DNA of 64,000 bases from Nageia nagi (lineage: Eukaryota; Pinophyta): assembly GCA_050084985.1 (NCBI GenBank), contig JBITNC010000002.1, positions 10,664,001 to 10,728,000 of the forward strand, read 5' to 3'. Below, in pieces: positions 12,486 to 25,479 of the stretch (its first letter is position 1; each line of letters opens with the position of its first letter). Under the pieces are notes generated by a model. It saw only the letters and a list, made by a program, of their open reading frames with translations. It searched no databases and was not told the DNA's origin. A program made the translations under genes and the position numbers.

Positions 12486-12944
12486 GGTGTCATGGGCAAA
12501 TGGTACTGAATGATTGTTTATGGTACACGACTATGTGCAACAAACTTGCTTGTTCACAGACTTGCCAAATAGACAATGCACAATAGAAAATAATTGACAA
12601 CTAGATGTTCATAACAAGTAACTTTGTATAATGACAACTTCTTCAAACAGACTACTTAAATATTCAAAATGAAATGCATACTACAGTCACAAGGCTGACA
12701 CAATGGACTCTAACAACAATGATTCCTGAAATTGAGGATGTTCTTTTATACAATAAATGACATAGTAAATGAGGATACATAAGAACACAAACTACGCTAA
12801 AAACACATCACAACAAAAGAAGATACTGATGCTTGTATTAATGAAACATCACAATTACACCAATGAACTTAGTCATTGTACATTAGCAATGATTCCTCAA
12901 TTTTGCTATATCACTTTGGGCATCCATCACCCATACAACATGGC
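12486..12944. other. no feature seen
   Basis: AT-rich spacer between the possible TIR element and the solo LTR. The small open frame at 12769-12954 shows no motif. Confidence 0.5.
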
Positions 12945-12949
12945 TGATG

Positions 12950-14137
12950 TGTGATGACCTAAAATCACCCTCAGCAAAAACAACTCCAACTATGGTATTT
13001 ATACCCTCAACTAATGAAGGAAACACACCCACGTTGGGCCCCTACGCACCCAAGGACACTACAATGCATACGTGAGCCTCCCAAGGCCTCCATGCAACAC
13101 CTACACCCTAACATCAGCCCTCTAGGGCGCACACCAACACTTGGCACCACAACGAATGCCTCACAGATGAATATGCAATGCTTAAACACCCACGAATGCA
13201 ATAAAGCTTCCAACACCAGTATACAAGAAACAACACACATACATAAACAATGGACAACACAATGGAGAGAGAGACACAAGCTGTATTTTATTATGGAATG
13301 GTATGGAGTACAATGAGAATCTCAATATCCAGATCTAGGGTTCCAAATCCTTTGCTAGCCGAACACCATAGGAAAGACTCACTCCCTCAGACTTTGAATC
13401 CTCTCCTACGAAAGAGCCTCCTCGAACGTTGGTGACCATTGAAGGTAGAAGCTCGCCCTCGAAATACCACCGGATGGACTAGGTGACCCACCTAAGTCGT
13501 AGAATGCCAGGCTCCCAACCCTGTCACTCCTCTAGACACCGTCTAGGAATAATGCTCGACACCGCCAAAACTTGTCTTCCCGATCGGGTTCTGTATAGAA
13601 GAAGTATAATCAATAGCTAATCTCATCATGGAGCTCCATCCTCAATATATAGCTTCACATATCTATCCATCATGCTTCGTTATCATCCCAAGCCAAGTCT
13701 ATTCCAACGTTGGGGTCAACAGGTTAACCATACCAACGTGGGGGTCATATTGGCCCAGTATGCTAATGTGGAGGCCATAAAGGCCCTTAAGGCTGAGGTG
13801 GGGTCTAATCGGCCTCCTTGAGCTGACATGGGGGTCTAAGTGGCCTCATAAGCCAACGTGAGGTATGTGGGGCCCTCCCAACGTTGGTATGCTCCTCTAT
13901 GCACCTTTGGACTATACAAGTCTCATGCCTATCTAGGGATTCCCACAATCCGGGATAATCCATTACATGTTAACACAACACTACTCAAGGGGAGACATCC
14001 CATTACTGGGCTTACAGTGGGGTCCGCAAACCATAAGCTCCTACTTGATTTACACATATACAACATGACCATAAACAAACACTAGATTACAAAGTGACCA
14101 TGACACATTTTGTCAATGGTCCAAATGGGACTTCACA
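12950..14137 (-). mobile_element. solo LTR related to the 4.4-9.8 kb Gypsy LTR
   Basis: This 1188-bp unit runs TGTGATGACC to GGGACTTCACA on the plus strand and is flanked by a perfect 5-bp duplication TGATG (12945-12949 and 14138-14142). Inside, 13375-13560 aligns with the Gypsy LTR (CTCCCTCAGA, GAAGGTAG, CTCGAAATAC) and 13690-13890 carries the same CCAACGTGGGG-type motif. A single LTR with its target duplication is the product of recombination between the two LTRs of a once complete element. The cysteine-rich open frame at 13007-13279 (-) is incidental. Confidence 0.85.
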
Positions 14138-16031
14138 TGATGAGACATAAATAGTTCAACATCACAAGTATCAGTTTACAATAACCTTACTAAAAAAAAA
14201 CTTAATAATATCACATAATCACATCAATGGCAATGTTATGTACATTGATAACATTACAATGTGCATAGGGTACACAATCAATGGGCATAACATATATCAA
14301 CAAAGCATACATGTCGACGACATGCATGAACTAGGACCATAAACAATGCAACTGAATGCCTATATAGTATAAGATTTATTTCTTAAAGCATATATCACAA
14401 AATGCACTTTTGCATCTCTTTCAAAGCCCTTAAAAGTTTGAAGAAAGGAAAGAAATCTGTGAGTGTGCTCTCACAACTGAGGCAGCATGTTTGAAGGATG
14501 GTAGGTTTCAACTCATTGGAGAAACCTGAAGCAATGGGAGCAAACCTGTATATCCAACAGACTCTTTATGCAGACAAAAATAGAAACTGAAATCAGTTTC
14601 ATCCACACAAGAAACCTAGGATCAGATACCTTAGTAAGAAACCAAATCCAAGCAATGTTGAGCTAATGCTTTTACAAGCGATGATAATTTCTTAATGAAC
14701 TGGATGAAGCAGAAACTCAAATTTGGAATGCAACAATATTTTTTAATGCAAATCTGGTCAATAGAGCAGAGGGAACTACATTTTTATGCGATAAATTCAA
14801 GCCAGGAAATATTATGAACTTCAAAGGTAATGGCAGAAGACTTCTTTACCCTTGTCCTCTATGGAAATCAGTCGGAAACAACCCATTTATGGAAACAACT
14901 TTTCAGGGTAAATGTTTAAGGTTTAACCAAGGGTTGTTAGAATACCCTATATTACCGTTATAGTATTAACGGTGTTTTTTGGTTAAACATAGATTGACAT
15001 CTTGACAGATCTGTTTCATTAAATCTTGAATAGAAGCTTTTCTAAGCATAGATTAAGTGTCCACTATAGGGCTATTTGCAGAAGGCAGGTGTCACATGTC
15101 AGTTCCAGAAATATTATTGAGGTTGGTTTCTATATCCTGAAATTTACGGAGTATAGTCACAACTTATTTGGATAGAAATTGCTAATAGCACGTTATCATC
15201 TTACTATGTTATATATCTTGATCAAGTTCCTTGAAATATGGCTTGCTACTGTGGAATTTGCATACAGAAAATTGTAAATTGTGGAAGTAGGTGTACAGAA
15301 CTGAATGCAATCAGTTGATCATGGGATGCAGCACTTTTCAAAAAAATGAATTATAATAGTTCTAATCATAGCAGAACTCTACAATGTTCTGAATTTCATA
15401 TATTTTAACTTCCATATAAATATAAATTTTGCTGTTTTGTCTAGAATGAAAGAATGAAGTCTGTTGTTTCCATATGTTTATGAAGGTAAAGAAATGATGG
15501 TGCATGACACTTCAAAATTGTTGTAGATTATTATCCTATCTGGTTAGCAATAAGCACTGTTGTAAGCAAAGCAATCAGCAGATTAAAAAGTAGCCATGCA
15601 TGCGTTGTAGTTGATTGGCTCTATTATTATGCAATGAAGATTGATATTTTACGTTGTTTGTATATATCAAATTTTTGTGTCAAAATGGTATTGTATCATT
15701 TATATCCTAATGCCATATTTCTGCATCGTAACCTCGCACTTTGGAAACATTTAAACTATTTACTAATTTTATTTCGTAGAAAGCCAAGGCTGCTTCATCT
15801 TAAGTTATCTGAGTATTTACTCGAGCTATGTACATTCTCCTAACATCATAAAGTGTGCATCTAGGGTAATGTGCACAACTCTGTGATCATTTGAAGTAAA
15901 TGTTAACAAGAAATAGTTTCGTTTCTCTGGTATGTAAAAGTCCGTGTAGGGATCATATTCTTGTGTATAGATTTGCATTGGATTGAGAATGTTCTCATTA
16001 CACTCAGAGGAAGTGTTTTGTTTGGATACAG

Positions 16032-16124
16032 GGCATTCTTCAAAAGCATAATCTTTTGGAAGACTTACCCAAGCTGAAGGCAGAACTCAGTATGCGACAT
16101 TCTTTCAACAAATTCATTCCATAG
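16032..16124 (+). pseudogene. possible terminal exon of unknown gene
   Basis: A pyrimidine-rich stretch ending TTTGGATACAG is followed by a 29-codon open stretch ending in TAG (contains L-L-E-D-L-P-K-L-K-A-E-L). The amino-acid pattern looks protein-like rather than random. The same acceptor-like sequence with a shortened version of the reading (D-I-F-Q-K-H-N, then a stop) recurs at 16891-16927, 863 bp downstream. I do not recognise the protein and found no upstream exons. It may be a gene remnant captured in repeats. Confidence 0.25.
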
Positions 16125-17569
16125 AAAACTAAATATTGTTATTATCCCCTTTGATTATTTATGGAGTAGAATGACAACTAGAAAATAGCTTTTTTCGATT
16201 GTGATCTAATCACATTTATTTTTTGGGAAGATCTTCCTGCTTATAACTTTGCATCTCGTAGCTTTTTTAAGGGTATATTCTTTTTGTTAAGTGAAAAATA
16301 TATACTCCATTGCCATTAAAAAACATGGAGGATGAACCATCAAGCTTGGAGTAATGTCTGGGGGATCTCCCGAAATTTGTCCAGGGCATCTTCTCAGCCT
16401 CCCATTGTATTTTAGGTGTATATTATTGTTGACGTAATGGAGTATTTTTTGTGTACCAAGCCAAAAACGAATCAGAAGTTCTACACATTTGCGTCAAAGT
16501 TTCAGAATTCCTGCCTAAACTTTTGTTTTAATTTTTTTTTTTTCAAAAGCACCTTAACATACGTGTGAATGATTCTCTATATTCAATATGAGTATAACAT
16601 TCTGTGCTTCAAGGACATCAAGAGCAAATTAATCATAGATTGTACATATGTTAAAATTATAACTCTTGTGTTTATAACTTGTGGCTGCATACGATTTAGT
16701 TTTATCACTATCGTTTTCTTTTCCATATTATTGATAGTATCTATGACTAGAGCCACAAAGTGTGGTACAGGATATTTATGCAGTTAAATTGAGGAAGAGT
16801 TTATTTTTGGGGATGAAGGAAAGCTTGGAATGTTTTCTAGCTATTGTTATATCTTTCAGTGGTACTTGAGTAAGGTGTTTTTTCACGGATACAGGACATT
16901 TTTCAAAAGCATAATGATATATTTTAACAAGTTTGGAATTTTAAAGCCATGGTTTTAAAATTAATTTTTCGTGTTAATAATTAAATATTTGATATATTAA
17001 TTATTGAGGATATTTTTTTGAATGATTGATAATATTTTGACCTTTGAATTAATCTATTTGTAAAATACATAGATTAGTATGTAAATGAATCAATACATTG
17101 TAGAGAAAAATTCATAGTTTTTAAATTTGACAAATAAACATCAAACTCATTGAATTTGAAGAATTTCAAATTTTCCTAAATTTACTTTAAAAAATGTTGA
17201 ATATGTCGTTTATCTCTAGGAAAAAATAGGGTTGTATTTATGTCAAAAGAATGCCAAATTTGTTGAATAAATGCTTAAAAAATGCAGGTTAGATAGTCAA
17301 AGATTGAAATGTACATGTGTGAAAATTCAACATTTAAATACCAAAAAAATAATTAAAAATGTAAAAAGTCGTGTGTTTTTCATGTCCAATTTATGTACCC
17401 ATTGAACTTGACATATTTGGAGAATAAATGGTAAAAATAGGGGGAAAAATGCCTGATACAGTTGGAAATGGCGGCATGACAAGATTAGATACAGGATAAA
17501 ATGCCATTTTTAGTGATGTACTTCCATGCGATGTAGTTTTGATCTAAATGGCTTGCGTTGGAGGAGCAA

Positions 17570-17860
17570 ACAAATATACTTGCAAGCATGGAGGAGGAGG
17601 AGGATGCTACACAGGAGCAATCATCGCACTTTGAGTTTTGGATTTTGATGACGATCTATTGTTATGGACTTTGGTGTTGGACATCAACTTGAGTTTGACC
17701 TTGACATTGACATTGAGCTCGATGATGATGAGCCACTCATTTGGTACCAAAGACTTGTATTAGTACTCCTACAGCTAGGAGAGCACCTTCTCCTACTACA
17801 CCTACTAGTGGAGCATGTGGCGGTACTAGTGGTTGATTGACTAGTAAAAGGGCTAGAGCC
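17570..17860 (+). pseudogene. possible transposase C-terminal relic (unsure)
   Basis: A stretch rich in Glu and Asp codons (S-M-E-E-E-E-D-A-T-Q-E-Q) followed by GAT/GAG repeats, then a non-coding T-rich tract. This is reminiscent of the acidic C-terminus of hAT-type transposases, but no dimerisation motif is clear. Other readings are possible. Confidence 0.2.
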
Positions 17861-18729
17861 CTAGGCCACCCACATTGATGCCTTGTCCTTGACATTGTAT
17901 TTAGTTACTTAGTATTTTTTGTACTTGTTGACACTTGGTACTAAGTGGTAGTATGAGATAGGATACTTATGATTTATGACTTTATTAGTAGATATCTAAC
18001 ATACATTTCATAGATGATTTATTTGATGTTATGGTTTATGAATATGAATTACAATTTACTATCATTTTCTTTAAATTTTATGTTATAAATGTTTTGGTAA
18101 ATGATATGGCCCATAGGGGAATGATTTAATCATTTATGGCAATTAGATAAGCATATTTTGTAGAAAAATGTAAAAATTTACATTTTTTTTATTTTTAATA
18201 TACCACGTATATTTCTTGAATTTGTTATCTTTCTCCTATTTCTATCCGAATTTGTTATTTTTTTTCACAAATTTTTTTCGAATTTGTCATTTCCTTTTCA
18301 CTTTTTTACCATTTTTTAGTCAAATTTGCCCTTTTTGGAGCTATGATTTTTTATCGTACTTTTCCCAAATTTTAGATTTTGGCCTTAGGTCGTATTTACA
18401 AAAAAAAAAAGTCGTAAACTATGAAAAAATCTAAATAGAACAAGTTTTCTCATCAATAAAAATCTAAACTTTGAATTCTATTGATTAATTAAAAATCTAG
18501 TAACTCGCTATAACAATACCATGAAATATTAATATGGAAGATTAGAAAAAACCTAAAATTATTAACTTCTTTAGATAGCATTAATTTTTTTCTAATATTT
18601 ATTTTTAGTTAATTAGAAGATGATCACATTACCAACTTCCAAATTCACTTAAACCTAATAAATTTATTATGTATATTGAAAATTGTAGGATATTTTTTGC
18701 ATTTTATGAAAGTATGCATTAGGGGATGC

Positions 18730-20340
18730 TTTTGTTCTTGGTTTGGATGTGGAAGTCTTTGGTGGAGCATTCAAGCGTGAATCCTGCAATATCGTTTGGT
18801 ACCATTTTATTCTTTTGAAGTTATCAAGTGGCAAGTTCAAAACTAGAACTTCTCTCTCATCATGATGATTGATTATGGGATCATTGTCAAGTTCGGGTGG
18901 TGTTGTAGATGCACTAGTTGAAGAATCACCAATCTTATCATAAATGACATCTCTACTTATATGGATCTTTCAAGTAGTAGGATCCATAAGTTTATACCAT
19001 TTGGATTCGCTACTATACCCGAGAAGAATGCACCTCATGGACTTGTCATCTAACTTCTTTCTTTGCTCTTTGGGAATGTGCATGTAGGCAATGCAACCAA
19101 ATACTCGAAGATGAGAGATAGATGGTTTTACTCCTATCCATGCTTCTTTAGGTGTCATCCCGTCAAGAGTTTTACAAGGTGCTCTATGTAGCAGATATAT
19201 TATAGTTCTTATTGCTTCAACACAAAGTTTTCCATTCAACTTAGCATCTTCATATACTTCTTGCCATTTCCATAATGGTTCTATTTCATCGTTCACAAAC
19301 CCCATGTTGTTGTGGTGTGTAAGGTGTTGTCAACTATCATTGAATTACATGTTTTAGAAATGCATAACATGCATTTGATAGGTATTCTCCCCCACGATCT
19401 AAGCAAGAACATGGATATGACAACTAGTTACATTCTCTGCACAAGCTTTGAACTCTTGGAAATACTAAAAGGTTTCATCCTTCATTTTCAACAAGTACAC
19501 CCACATTTTTCTAATCATCAACAAATAGTAGGAAGTATCTAAGGCCAATGTGACTAACCATGAAAAGTTCACACGAATCAATATGTATCACATCAAGAGA
19601 TCTTATAGCATGATTCGTGCTAGTCTCAAATGGAATTTTGTGTTATTTCCCTATGATGCAAGTAGAACAAACATTAGTAGGAGAAGCAAGAGATGGCATT
19701 TCATGTACTATATTCCTCTTTTGCAAAGGGATTAGATAATTTGGATCCATATGTTTGAATCATCGATGCCAAAGAGAGGTGATATCCGTAACACAAACAT
19801 TGAGTGCTTGATTGTTTAAGCTACAACATCAAGCATAAACATCTTTCCAACTCCTTGAGCTTTAGCTACAATTTGATAATCTCTAGATTTATCATGAATG
19901 AAGCAAACCTTCTCTCCATGCATAGTATTTTACTACACTTTCATATTATTATCAAGAATCTGACTAACTGACAAGTGATTCTTTGTAGGACCTGGCACAT
20001 ATAAGACCTCGTTGATCTAATAGTTATTTTTTCCAAGACAGACTTGAACATCTCCCTTGCCTTCAATGTCATGGGGTGTATCATTGTCCAAATTTAATTT
20101 ACTATGATATAATTTTTCATACAAAGAAGCAAACCAGTCCTTTTGACTAATCATGTGCTTAGAAGCACTAGAATCAATATACCCAAGCAGATGAAACTGA
20201 GGGTTCTTCTTGATGAATAAAAAACTAGATTGTCAAATTCATTCATCTCTTCTTAGCATCACTGGCAACCCTTCCTTGTTGTTGTCTTTGTAGAGGTGGT
20301 TTTCACTTTCTCCACTCCCCTTAATTCTAAGGATTTGGTC
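18730..20340 (-). mobile_element. Ty1/Copia relic, protease to integrase
   Basis: The minus strand reads in order. A protease segment near 20150-20180 has the active site as D-S-S-A-S where D-S-G-A-S is expected. GAG-pre-integrase follows at about 19560-19760 (I-S-P-L-W-H-R, S-T-C-I-I-G-K). The integrase core is at about 19320-19560 (Y-F-L-L-F-V-D-D, M-W-V-Y-L-L-K-M-K), then the integrase C-terminal part at 18970-19305. RT, RNase H and both LTRs are absent. Frameshifts separate the pieces. The left end falls in the variable region after integrase. Confidence 0.8.
18970..19305 (-). pseudogene. Copia integrase C-terminal region, open 111 codons
   Basis: The longest open piece of the second Copia relic. 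It contains L-D-G-M-T-P-K-E-A-W, S-H-L-R-V-F-G-C-I-A-Y and L-D-D-K-S-M-R-C-I-L-L-G-Y-S, the classical Copia signature after the catalytic core. Integrase joins element cDNA to the host chromosome. The first residues (M-G-F-V-N-D-E) come from a shifted frame over the usual Q-Q-N-G-V-A-E-R-K-N region, so a frameshift lies near 19295. Confidence 0.85.
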
Positions 20341-20567
20341 CTTTTCTTTTTAAATTGCTTGAAGAGCCTTGAACAAAAGAATTGTACCAACAATCCTACA
20401 ATTCATTAATGAAAATGAGTTTAAATACATTAACATATACTACATACATCTACCATGGGGAAGTTAGGGTTCCACAATGAATATTACTTAAATATTAGCT
20501 AAATTAACATTAGTAATAATATTAATGTATTATTATTCAACTTAGATACTTATTTTGCTATGTCTAA
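20341..20567. other. no feature seen
   Basis: AT-rich spacer between the Copia relic and the tandem duplication. Confidence 0.5.
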
Positions 20568-20925
20568 CATATTATTCTAGTTATTTCTAACAATCATTTA
20601 TATAGTTAAAGGATTATTTCTAATAAAATTAATACTCGTAATAAAATCACCAAGCTTGTTTTGGTTAATTATATATAATAAAAACAAAGGAGTATCGTGT
20701 GCAACTCCTTTGTGAAAGAGTGAAGTAAACAAAAATAATTCTCTAATGTATTATTCTAGTTATTTCTAATAATCATTTATAGAGTTACAGGATTATTTCT
20801 AATAAAATTAATACTCGTAATAAAATCACCAAGCTTGTTTTGGTTAATTACATATAATAAAAACAAAGGAGTATCGTGTGCAACTCCTTTGTGTAAGAGT
20901 GAAGTAAACAAAAATAATTCTCTAA
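20568..20925. repeat. 179-bp tandem duplication with internal hairpin
   Basis: Two adjacent units of 179 bp (20568-20746 and 20747-20925) differ at few positions. Each holds a perfect 10-bp inverted repeat, ACAAAGGAGT and ACTCCTTTGT with a 10-nt loop (20684-20713 and 20863-20892). The unit abuts the LINE fragment and has a counterpart at about 56292-56336 next to the related LINE, so it is probably part of the LINE 3' untranslated region. Confidence 0.8.
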
Positions 20926-20929
20926 GTAC

Positions 20930-21960
20930 AATAGTTTTTGAATGAGGCAAGAAGCCTAAATATCTTAGTCAAGATGTTCCATTAGCATTTGAGGCTAGGA
21001 AGAAGTTTTGGATGTTACAACCAAAGAATTAACCTTGGTGGGTTCAATAATAATGCATCAATAGGTGATTCTTCCATAATATTTAGGGTTCATAAGGTGC
21101 TTTCGATTTGTATCTTCATATGGTTGAAAATACGATGTGATAAGTTTGGAACTTGGTGTGCTACAAGATCTATCATCGATTACTTTCTATTTGAAGCAAG
21201 TGGTTTCTTTGATATAGAGTGTGACACATTTTTTGTTCTTATAATTCATTCACGATTTCAAATTTAATAGTAGATGGGATAAATAAATATGAAATGCTCT
21301 TCAATATTTGGTTCTATATTGTACAGTTTACATATGCACTGATCTTTTTGGTGGTCTGTCTCAATATGAAGTTGTATCAGCAAACTCTTATCTATCCAGG
21401 AGCGAATCAAATACCATGAGATATGTAGAGCTTGATGTAATCATGAATGGAAATAGCACCATTCTTTAGTTTCATGTAAACCTGAAAATAATACAAGAGC
21501 TTTGGTGAAAGTGGTTTTTTCAATTTGGTCCATATTGTCTTTAGGCAAGCTGAGTAAGTTTCCTTCTTAATCCTTTTATTAATATCTTTGGCATAAGGAT
21601 TAGACCTCTTGTCTAGGAGTTGAGAGATAGTCGCTTGATATCTTGGCTTCTGAGTCCCAACACCAACAAATGCCTTGCAAGTTATATTGAGGATTTGAGA
21701 GTTACGAGAGGGTATCTCTTTGAGTATTATGGATCCTATTCAGAAACCTGATAACATGGAATACTACAAGAGTTGTAATGGGGTATGCATCAAATTCATC
21801 CAAAATGATGGAATGAATGCTAACACCTATGATATGTCTTGTATCTAAATCTTGAGAGCATAGTGACCAAAACCCGCTTGATGTGGGTTTAACCATAGTT
21901 TCTCAAGCTAGGCCCCTAAACTTCACACTCATAAAGTAAGGTCAAAGAGTCAAAAGCATG
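20930..21960 (-). pseudogene. LINE (RTE-like) ORF2 C-terminal fragment
   Basis: The minus strand encodes the region downstream of RT in a non-LTR retrotransposon. Recognisable pieces are I-D-K-S-L-L-I-Q-L-H-I-E-T, then C-I-C-K-L-Y-N-I-E-P-N-I-E-E-H-F (a zinc-knuckle-like C-x-C/H motif) near 21310-21360, and an upstream open piece at 21702-21896. The same order is found at 56380-57450, clearly homologous though diverged. RT and endonuclease are missing, typical of 5' truncation during target-primed reverse transcription. Multiple stops. Confidence 0.7.
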
Positions 21961-22126
21961 GAAGAGTTTAATTTTTGCCATGATATCCTAGAACTAGAAA
22001 TGAAAATATTATCTCTTGAGTGTGAAAATTGCAACCACAATTGAGGAAGTAATACCTTTCATTCAAGATCTTCCATCATCCAACTATGCTCATGCTTATC
22101 TTATACGTATTATCCTTGTTTGTTAG

Positions 22127-22670
22127 TCAGATTTAGGTGATCCACAATCTTTTTCACAAACTCACATGATATAGGAATGGGATGATACTATGGTTGTTAA
22201 GTATTATTCGTATTGTGAAGAATCCTTGGCGCATGAGGATGCTTTAGATGATGTTGATGTTTCCATACCAATTGTAAAACTTTTGTGTGGAATAGTGATA
22301 CAGCTTCAAAGACTTTGGAAGAGGAATTTTTGGATGGAGTTTCTTCTCTTTTCATCAAGTCATACATTTTAGATGTTTTTGACCTTCATAAGGAGCTTAC
22401 ATTCTTGTTTGATGATCCTCCATGTCTTCCTCATTCAGAGTATTTTGAGGATTCTATTGTGGTGAGTCTTCCTTTTTTTTATGAGCCACCTTATCCTCCT
22501 ATTCTTATTACCTTGGATCCCTATCTTGCTTCCTTTGTTTTGCATTAGGATTCTTATGAGATTCACTCATAGGTATCTTTGATTGGACTCTCTTTAGGAG
22601 ATCACGAAGATTATTTTTAGGCTTCTTTGTCTTTTTCTTTTGTTGCCTCCATTGTTATTTTCCTTATGTA
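22127..22670 (+). pseudogene. unrecognised coding-like relic
   Basis: Two overlapping plus-strand frames (22190-22372 and 22285-22548) read as one protein if a frameshift is allowed near 22290. The first has C-E-E-S-L-A-H-E-D-A-L-D-D-V-D-V-S and the second F-L-F-D-D-P-P-C-L-P-H-S-E-Y-F, followed by Y-E-P-P-Y-P-P-I. The composition is protein-like (acidic, Pro-rich) and quite unlike chance frames nearby. I do not recognise the family. Given its setting it is probably an accessory or spacer region of a retroelement. Confidence 0.4.
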
Positions 22671-23338
22671 GTAGGATATTAAGTCTTAGAACTCTACACT
22701 TCCTGGTTTTTTTGGTGACTTCACTTCGATGTTGTTCACCAAAAAAATATTTTGGTTTGTTGGTGAAGTCAAAAGGAACCAAATTTTGATAAAAGGTTCC
22801 CGAAATCATCCTAAGGCAGGCCAAAAAAAAAGAAATTTTAAAAATTCATCACAAAAGCAAAATCGACCTCAAGAAGATAGTTGTGATATAACAAAATTGG
22901 TCGCTCATGGTCAATTTTTCTAGGTAAAGGTTTCAAACCCCCTCTTTTTCTCAATTTGTTTAGTTTAAGTATACTTAGCCTTTTACTCATTGTTAGCTAC
23001 ATGCATAGGTAAATTTTGATAAAAATATGAGTTGGTATTTTATATTGTACCTAGGTTGGGTTTCACCCTTTAAGTGAGTCCAAATAGTTATATCTCACAT
23101 TTTTATGTTTAGCTTGCAGGCACACATAGTAGGTTAAAGAATGGTAGCAAATCCAATTCATGAAGTGACACTTTGAAGCTTGTTTTGACACACACTTGTA
23201 TTCTTTTGGTTCATGTTCAAATGGCCTCTTAAAACTAACTTTGTAACCTCTTGTGACAAATATATTTTGTATGGAATAAAAGAGTTTATCATCTCATTTT
23301 GCATTCTCACTAGTTTTAAATGTAGGTGTATTATATTT
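22671..23338. other. no gene recognised
   Basis: Contains a weak inverted pair GGTGACTTCAC and GGTGAAGTCA around 22710-22770. The frame at 22729-22923 is lysine-rich low-complexity reading without motif. Confidence 0.45.
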
Positions 23339-23823
23339 TGTTGGAATGTATAATGCATTATTGTAAAGGTTATGTAATAATTTTCTATGTAAGTTCACTA
23401 ATACTTAAGGGTATCATTTGATACCTTAAGTATTTAAGAAAATATGATAATGTAGCTTGTCCTACACTCCATGTTATGAGTGTGCCCCTTGGGTAAAAGG
23501 ATGTGCATGCCATGCTTTTGTGCATTGGATAAAAAGGTGATCCAAAGAGGAATTTTGGCCTATAAATAGAAGGCTCCCTCTTTGTGATCACACACCAATT
23601 GTGGAGTAAAGTTATGCTATAGGATAGTGGTTAGGAGAAAAGAGTAGAAGGATTGTAAGAGTTCATATTTATGAACAAAGTGAGATCTAGTTAGTGGATG
23701 TACTCCTAGTAGGAGGAACCACTTACATCTTGTGCCACTTTGTGAGTTTGTTTGATGTGTATTGTGAGCTTTCATGTGATCTTGTGAATTTAGAGTTTTT
23801 CATGTTATAAATCAATTCTCACA
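23339..23823 (+). repeat. 5' LTR of Copia element A
   Basis: A 485-bp repeat from TGTTGGAATG to TTCTCACA. A TATA box (TATAAATA) lies at 23561-23568. A near-palindrome at 23400-23434 (AATACTTAAGG...TATCA/TGATA...CCTTAAGTATT) is also kept in the related LTR of element B. The second half matches 29655-29995. Confidence 0.85.
23561..23568 (+). promoter_or_regulatory. LTR TATA box
   Basis: TATAAATA, conserved at the same place in the partial 3' LTR (29717-29724) and in the minus-strand LTR of element B (33346-33353). It is the likely core promoter of this Copia family. Confidence 0.6.
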
Positions 23824-23825
23824 TT

Positions 23826-23837
23826 TGGTATCAGAGC
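23826..23837 (+). other. primer-binding site, initiator Met tRNA
   Basis: TGGTATCAGAGC, an exact match to the common plant PBS, two bases after the LTR end. Confidence 0.9.
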
Positions 23838-24342
23838 GACTTGGAGGCTCCTCTTCACATCCTAGGTTTGAAAGTTTCTCTTCAAATTTTTGGGAGATCA
23901 TCATCTTTGGAGGTTTACTCTTTTTGTTTGAGGTAAAACAATTTAGAGTTATAACCCCTTATCCTTTTAAATAGTTCATTTTGATACTAACATTCTTTTA
24001 TGATTATGTTAATTCAAATCCTAGAAACATTGCCTTAATAACATAATATGTTATTACTAATATTGAAGAGTTGCAATATTACAATATGTTAGTTTTACTA
24101 ACAATATTTCTTATTTGAGACAAAGTATGTAATTTGTATACTAACATTTTTTTTTGTTAGTTGCAATATGGTTATATTTTCATTTACATGCCTTTTAATT
24201 CTTTAGTATTAACAAGTCTATATATGTAAAAAAGTATTTTTTTCAAATTTTTTTTAAAAAGTTTTTATACTTGCTTCTAATTTATAAAAAAAAAAATTAT
24301 ATATGAAAAAGAGATTTTTTTTTGTTCAAAAGTAATTTTAGA

Positions 24343-24368
<26 letters not shown>
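24343..24368. repeat. (AT)13 microsatellite
   Basis: Uninterrupted AT dinucleotide run at the left border of a GC-richer island. Confidence 0.95.
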
Positions 24369-24369
<1 letters not shown>

Positions 24370-24374
<5 letters not shown>

Positions 24375-24780
24375 GGGAGATAATATCTTCCCATCTCAGA
24401 CTCCACAGTTGCTCTGTGGGCATACTCCCTCACCCAATTTTGTTCGCAACTGGTCGCGACCCCTCCCAACCGAACCTCCCTCCTTTGCAATGCCTCCCTA
24501 GCCGAACCTCAATCCTCCTCAAAAAGAAGTAACCTACTGCATCAGATCGTGATCTCTTGTAGCGTAGGCTGAGGAAGTGGGCTTCCCTCGAAACCCTACA
24601 ATTCGAACCTTGGACCTGTAGATGCTCTGCGAAATGAAATCAGTTTTTTGTCTCCTTGATCCCTGCTAGCTTATTTGGACCCTTACGCTACACCCATACA
24701 TCCAACACAATGGATTTGAAACCTCTCCCGAGCTCCTCGGCACCTCTATCGCGTGTAGTCACCCCCTTGACTTGTTTAAA
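24370..24780. other. GC-richer island in the Copia leader
   Basis: C-rich sequence with CCTCCC and CGAACC strings, very unlike the AT-rich leader on either side. ATTCGAACCTTGG (near 24600) inverted resembles a tRNA B-box, but I see no convincing A-box. It may be a small insertion. No coding pattern. Confidence 0.4.
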
Positions 24781-25087
24781 AAATAATAAATAATAAATGT
24801 TTTTTTTTTTTGCTATTTATGTTTTGAATTTTTTATTACTTGCAACATATTCATCTTCATTAAATGTACTCGCAAAACCAATGTATACTCTTTCTTGGTA
24901 AGGGAACGGTGGCCATCACTTTTTACCTAAATGCATTTATTTTTTGCTTAAGAAGAAGTACTCCATCATGAATAGCGTTTGCATTTTTTTTACTTGAAGT
25001 GCTTGGGATAAAATGGCATTAAAATTATTTGACTTTTTTTTCTATAAGTACTAGTAGAAGCATGATAGCTTATTAAACACACACTTG

Positions 25088-25459
25088 TTTAAATGGAGAA
25101 AATCAATTTTTTTGAAGTAGCCATTTTTTAATGCCTATAATTACATTATTTAAGTTTTTAAAGTGCTTATTGTTTGCATTAATGCTTAGCTTTTTTTTTC
25201 TTTAGTCAAAATTCTAAGTAAATAGCATGCTACCTTTAGGATCAATTTTAAGTAAAAGTGAGGGAAAATTGTACAATTTTTTACTTAACTTTTACTTAAA
25301 ATTGATCCTAAAAATAGCATGCTATTTACTTAAAATTTTGACTAAGGAAAAAAAATGCTAAGCATTAATGCCAACAATAAGCACTTTAAAAACTTAAATA
25401 ATGTAATTATAGGCATTAAAAAATGGCTACTTCAAAAAAAATGATTTTCTCCATTTAAA
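25088..25459. repeat. near-perfect 372-bp palindrome
   Basis: Two 172-bp arms (25088-25259 and 25288-25459), inverted and about 96% identical by eye (seven mismatches), separated by a 28-nt spacer. The arms begin TTTAAATGGAGAAAATCA. No coding. Transcribed from the element A LTR, it would fold into one long hairpin. I could not find a matching flanking target duplication. Confidence 0.95.
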
Positions 25460-25479
25460 TGTCTATCTATTTTTTAATA

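Larger units (their letters stand above)
14143..18729. other. mostly unrecognised intergenic sequence
   Basis: No complete gene found. Contents that can be pointed to: an imperfect inverted repeat at about 14908-14992 (GTTTAACCAA against TTGGTTAAAC); two related exon-like pieces (16032-16124 and 16895-16927); a possible transposase-end relic at 17580-17850; and a T-rich, strand-asymmetric tract at 18190-18430. Open frames such as 15634-15843 and 16569-16787 have no recognisable domain. Confidence 0.45.
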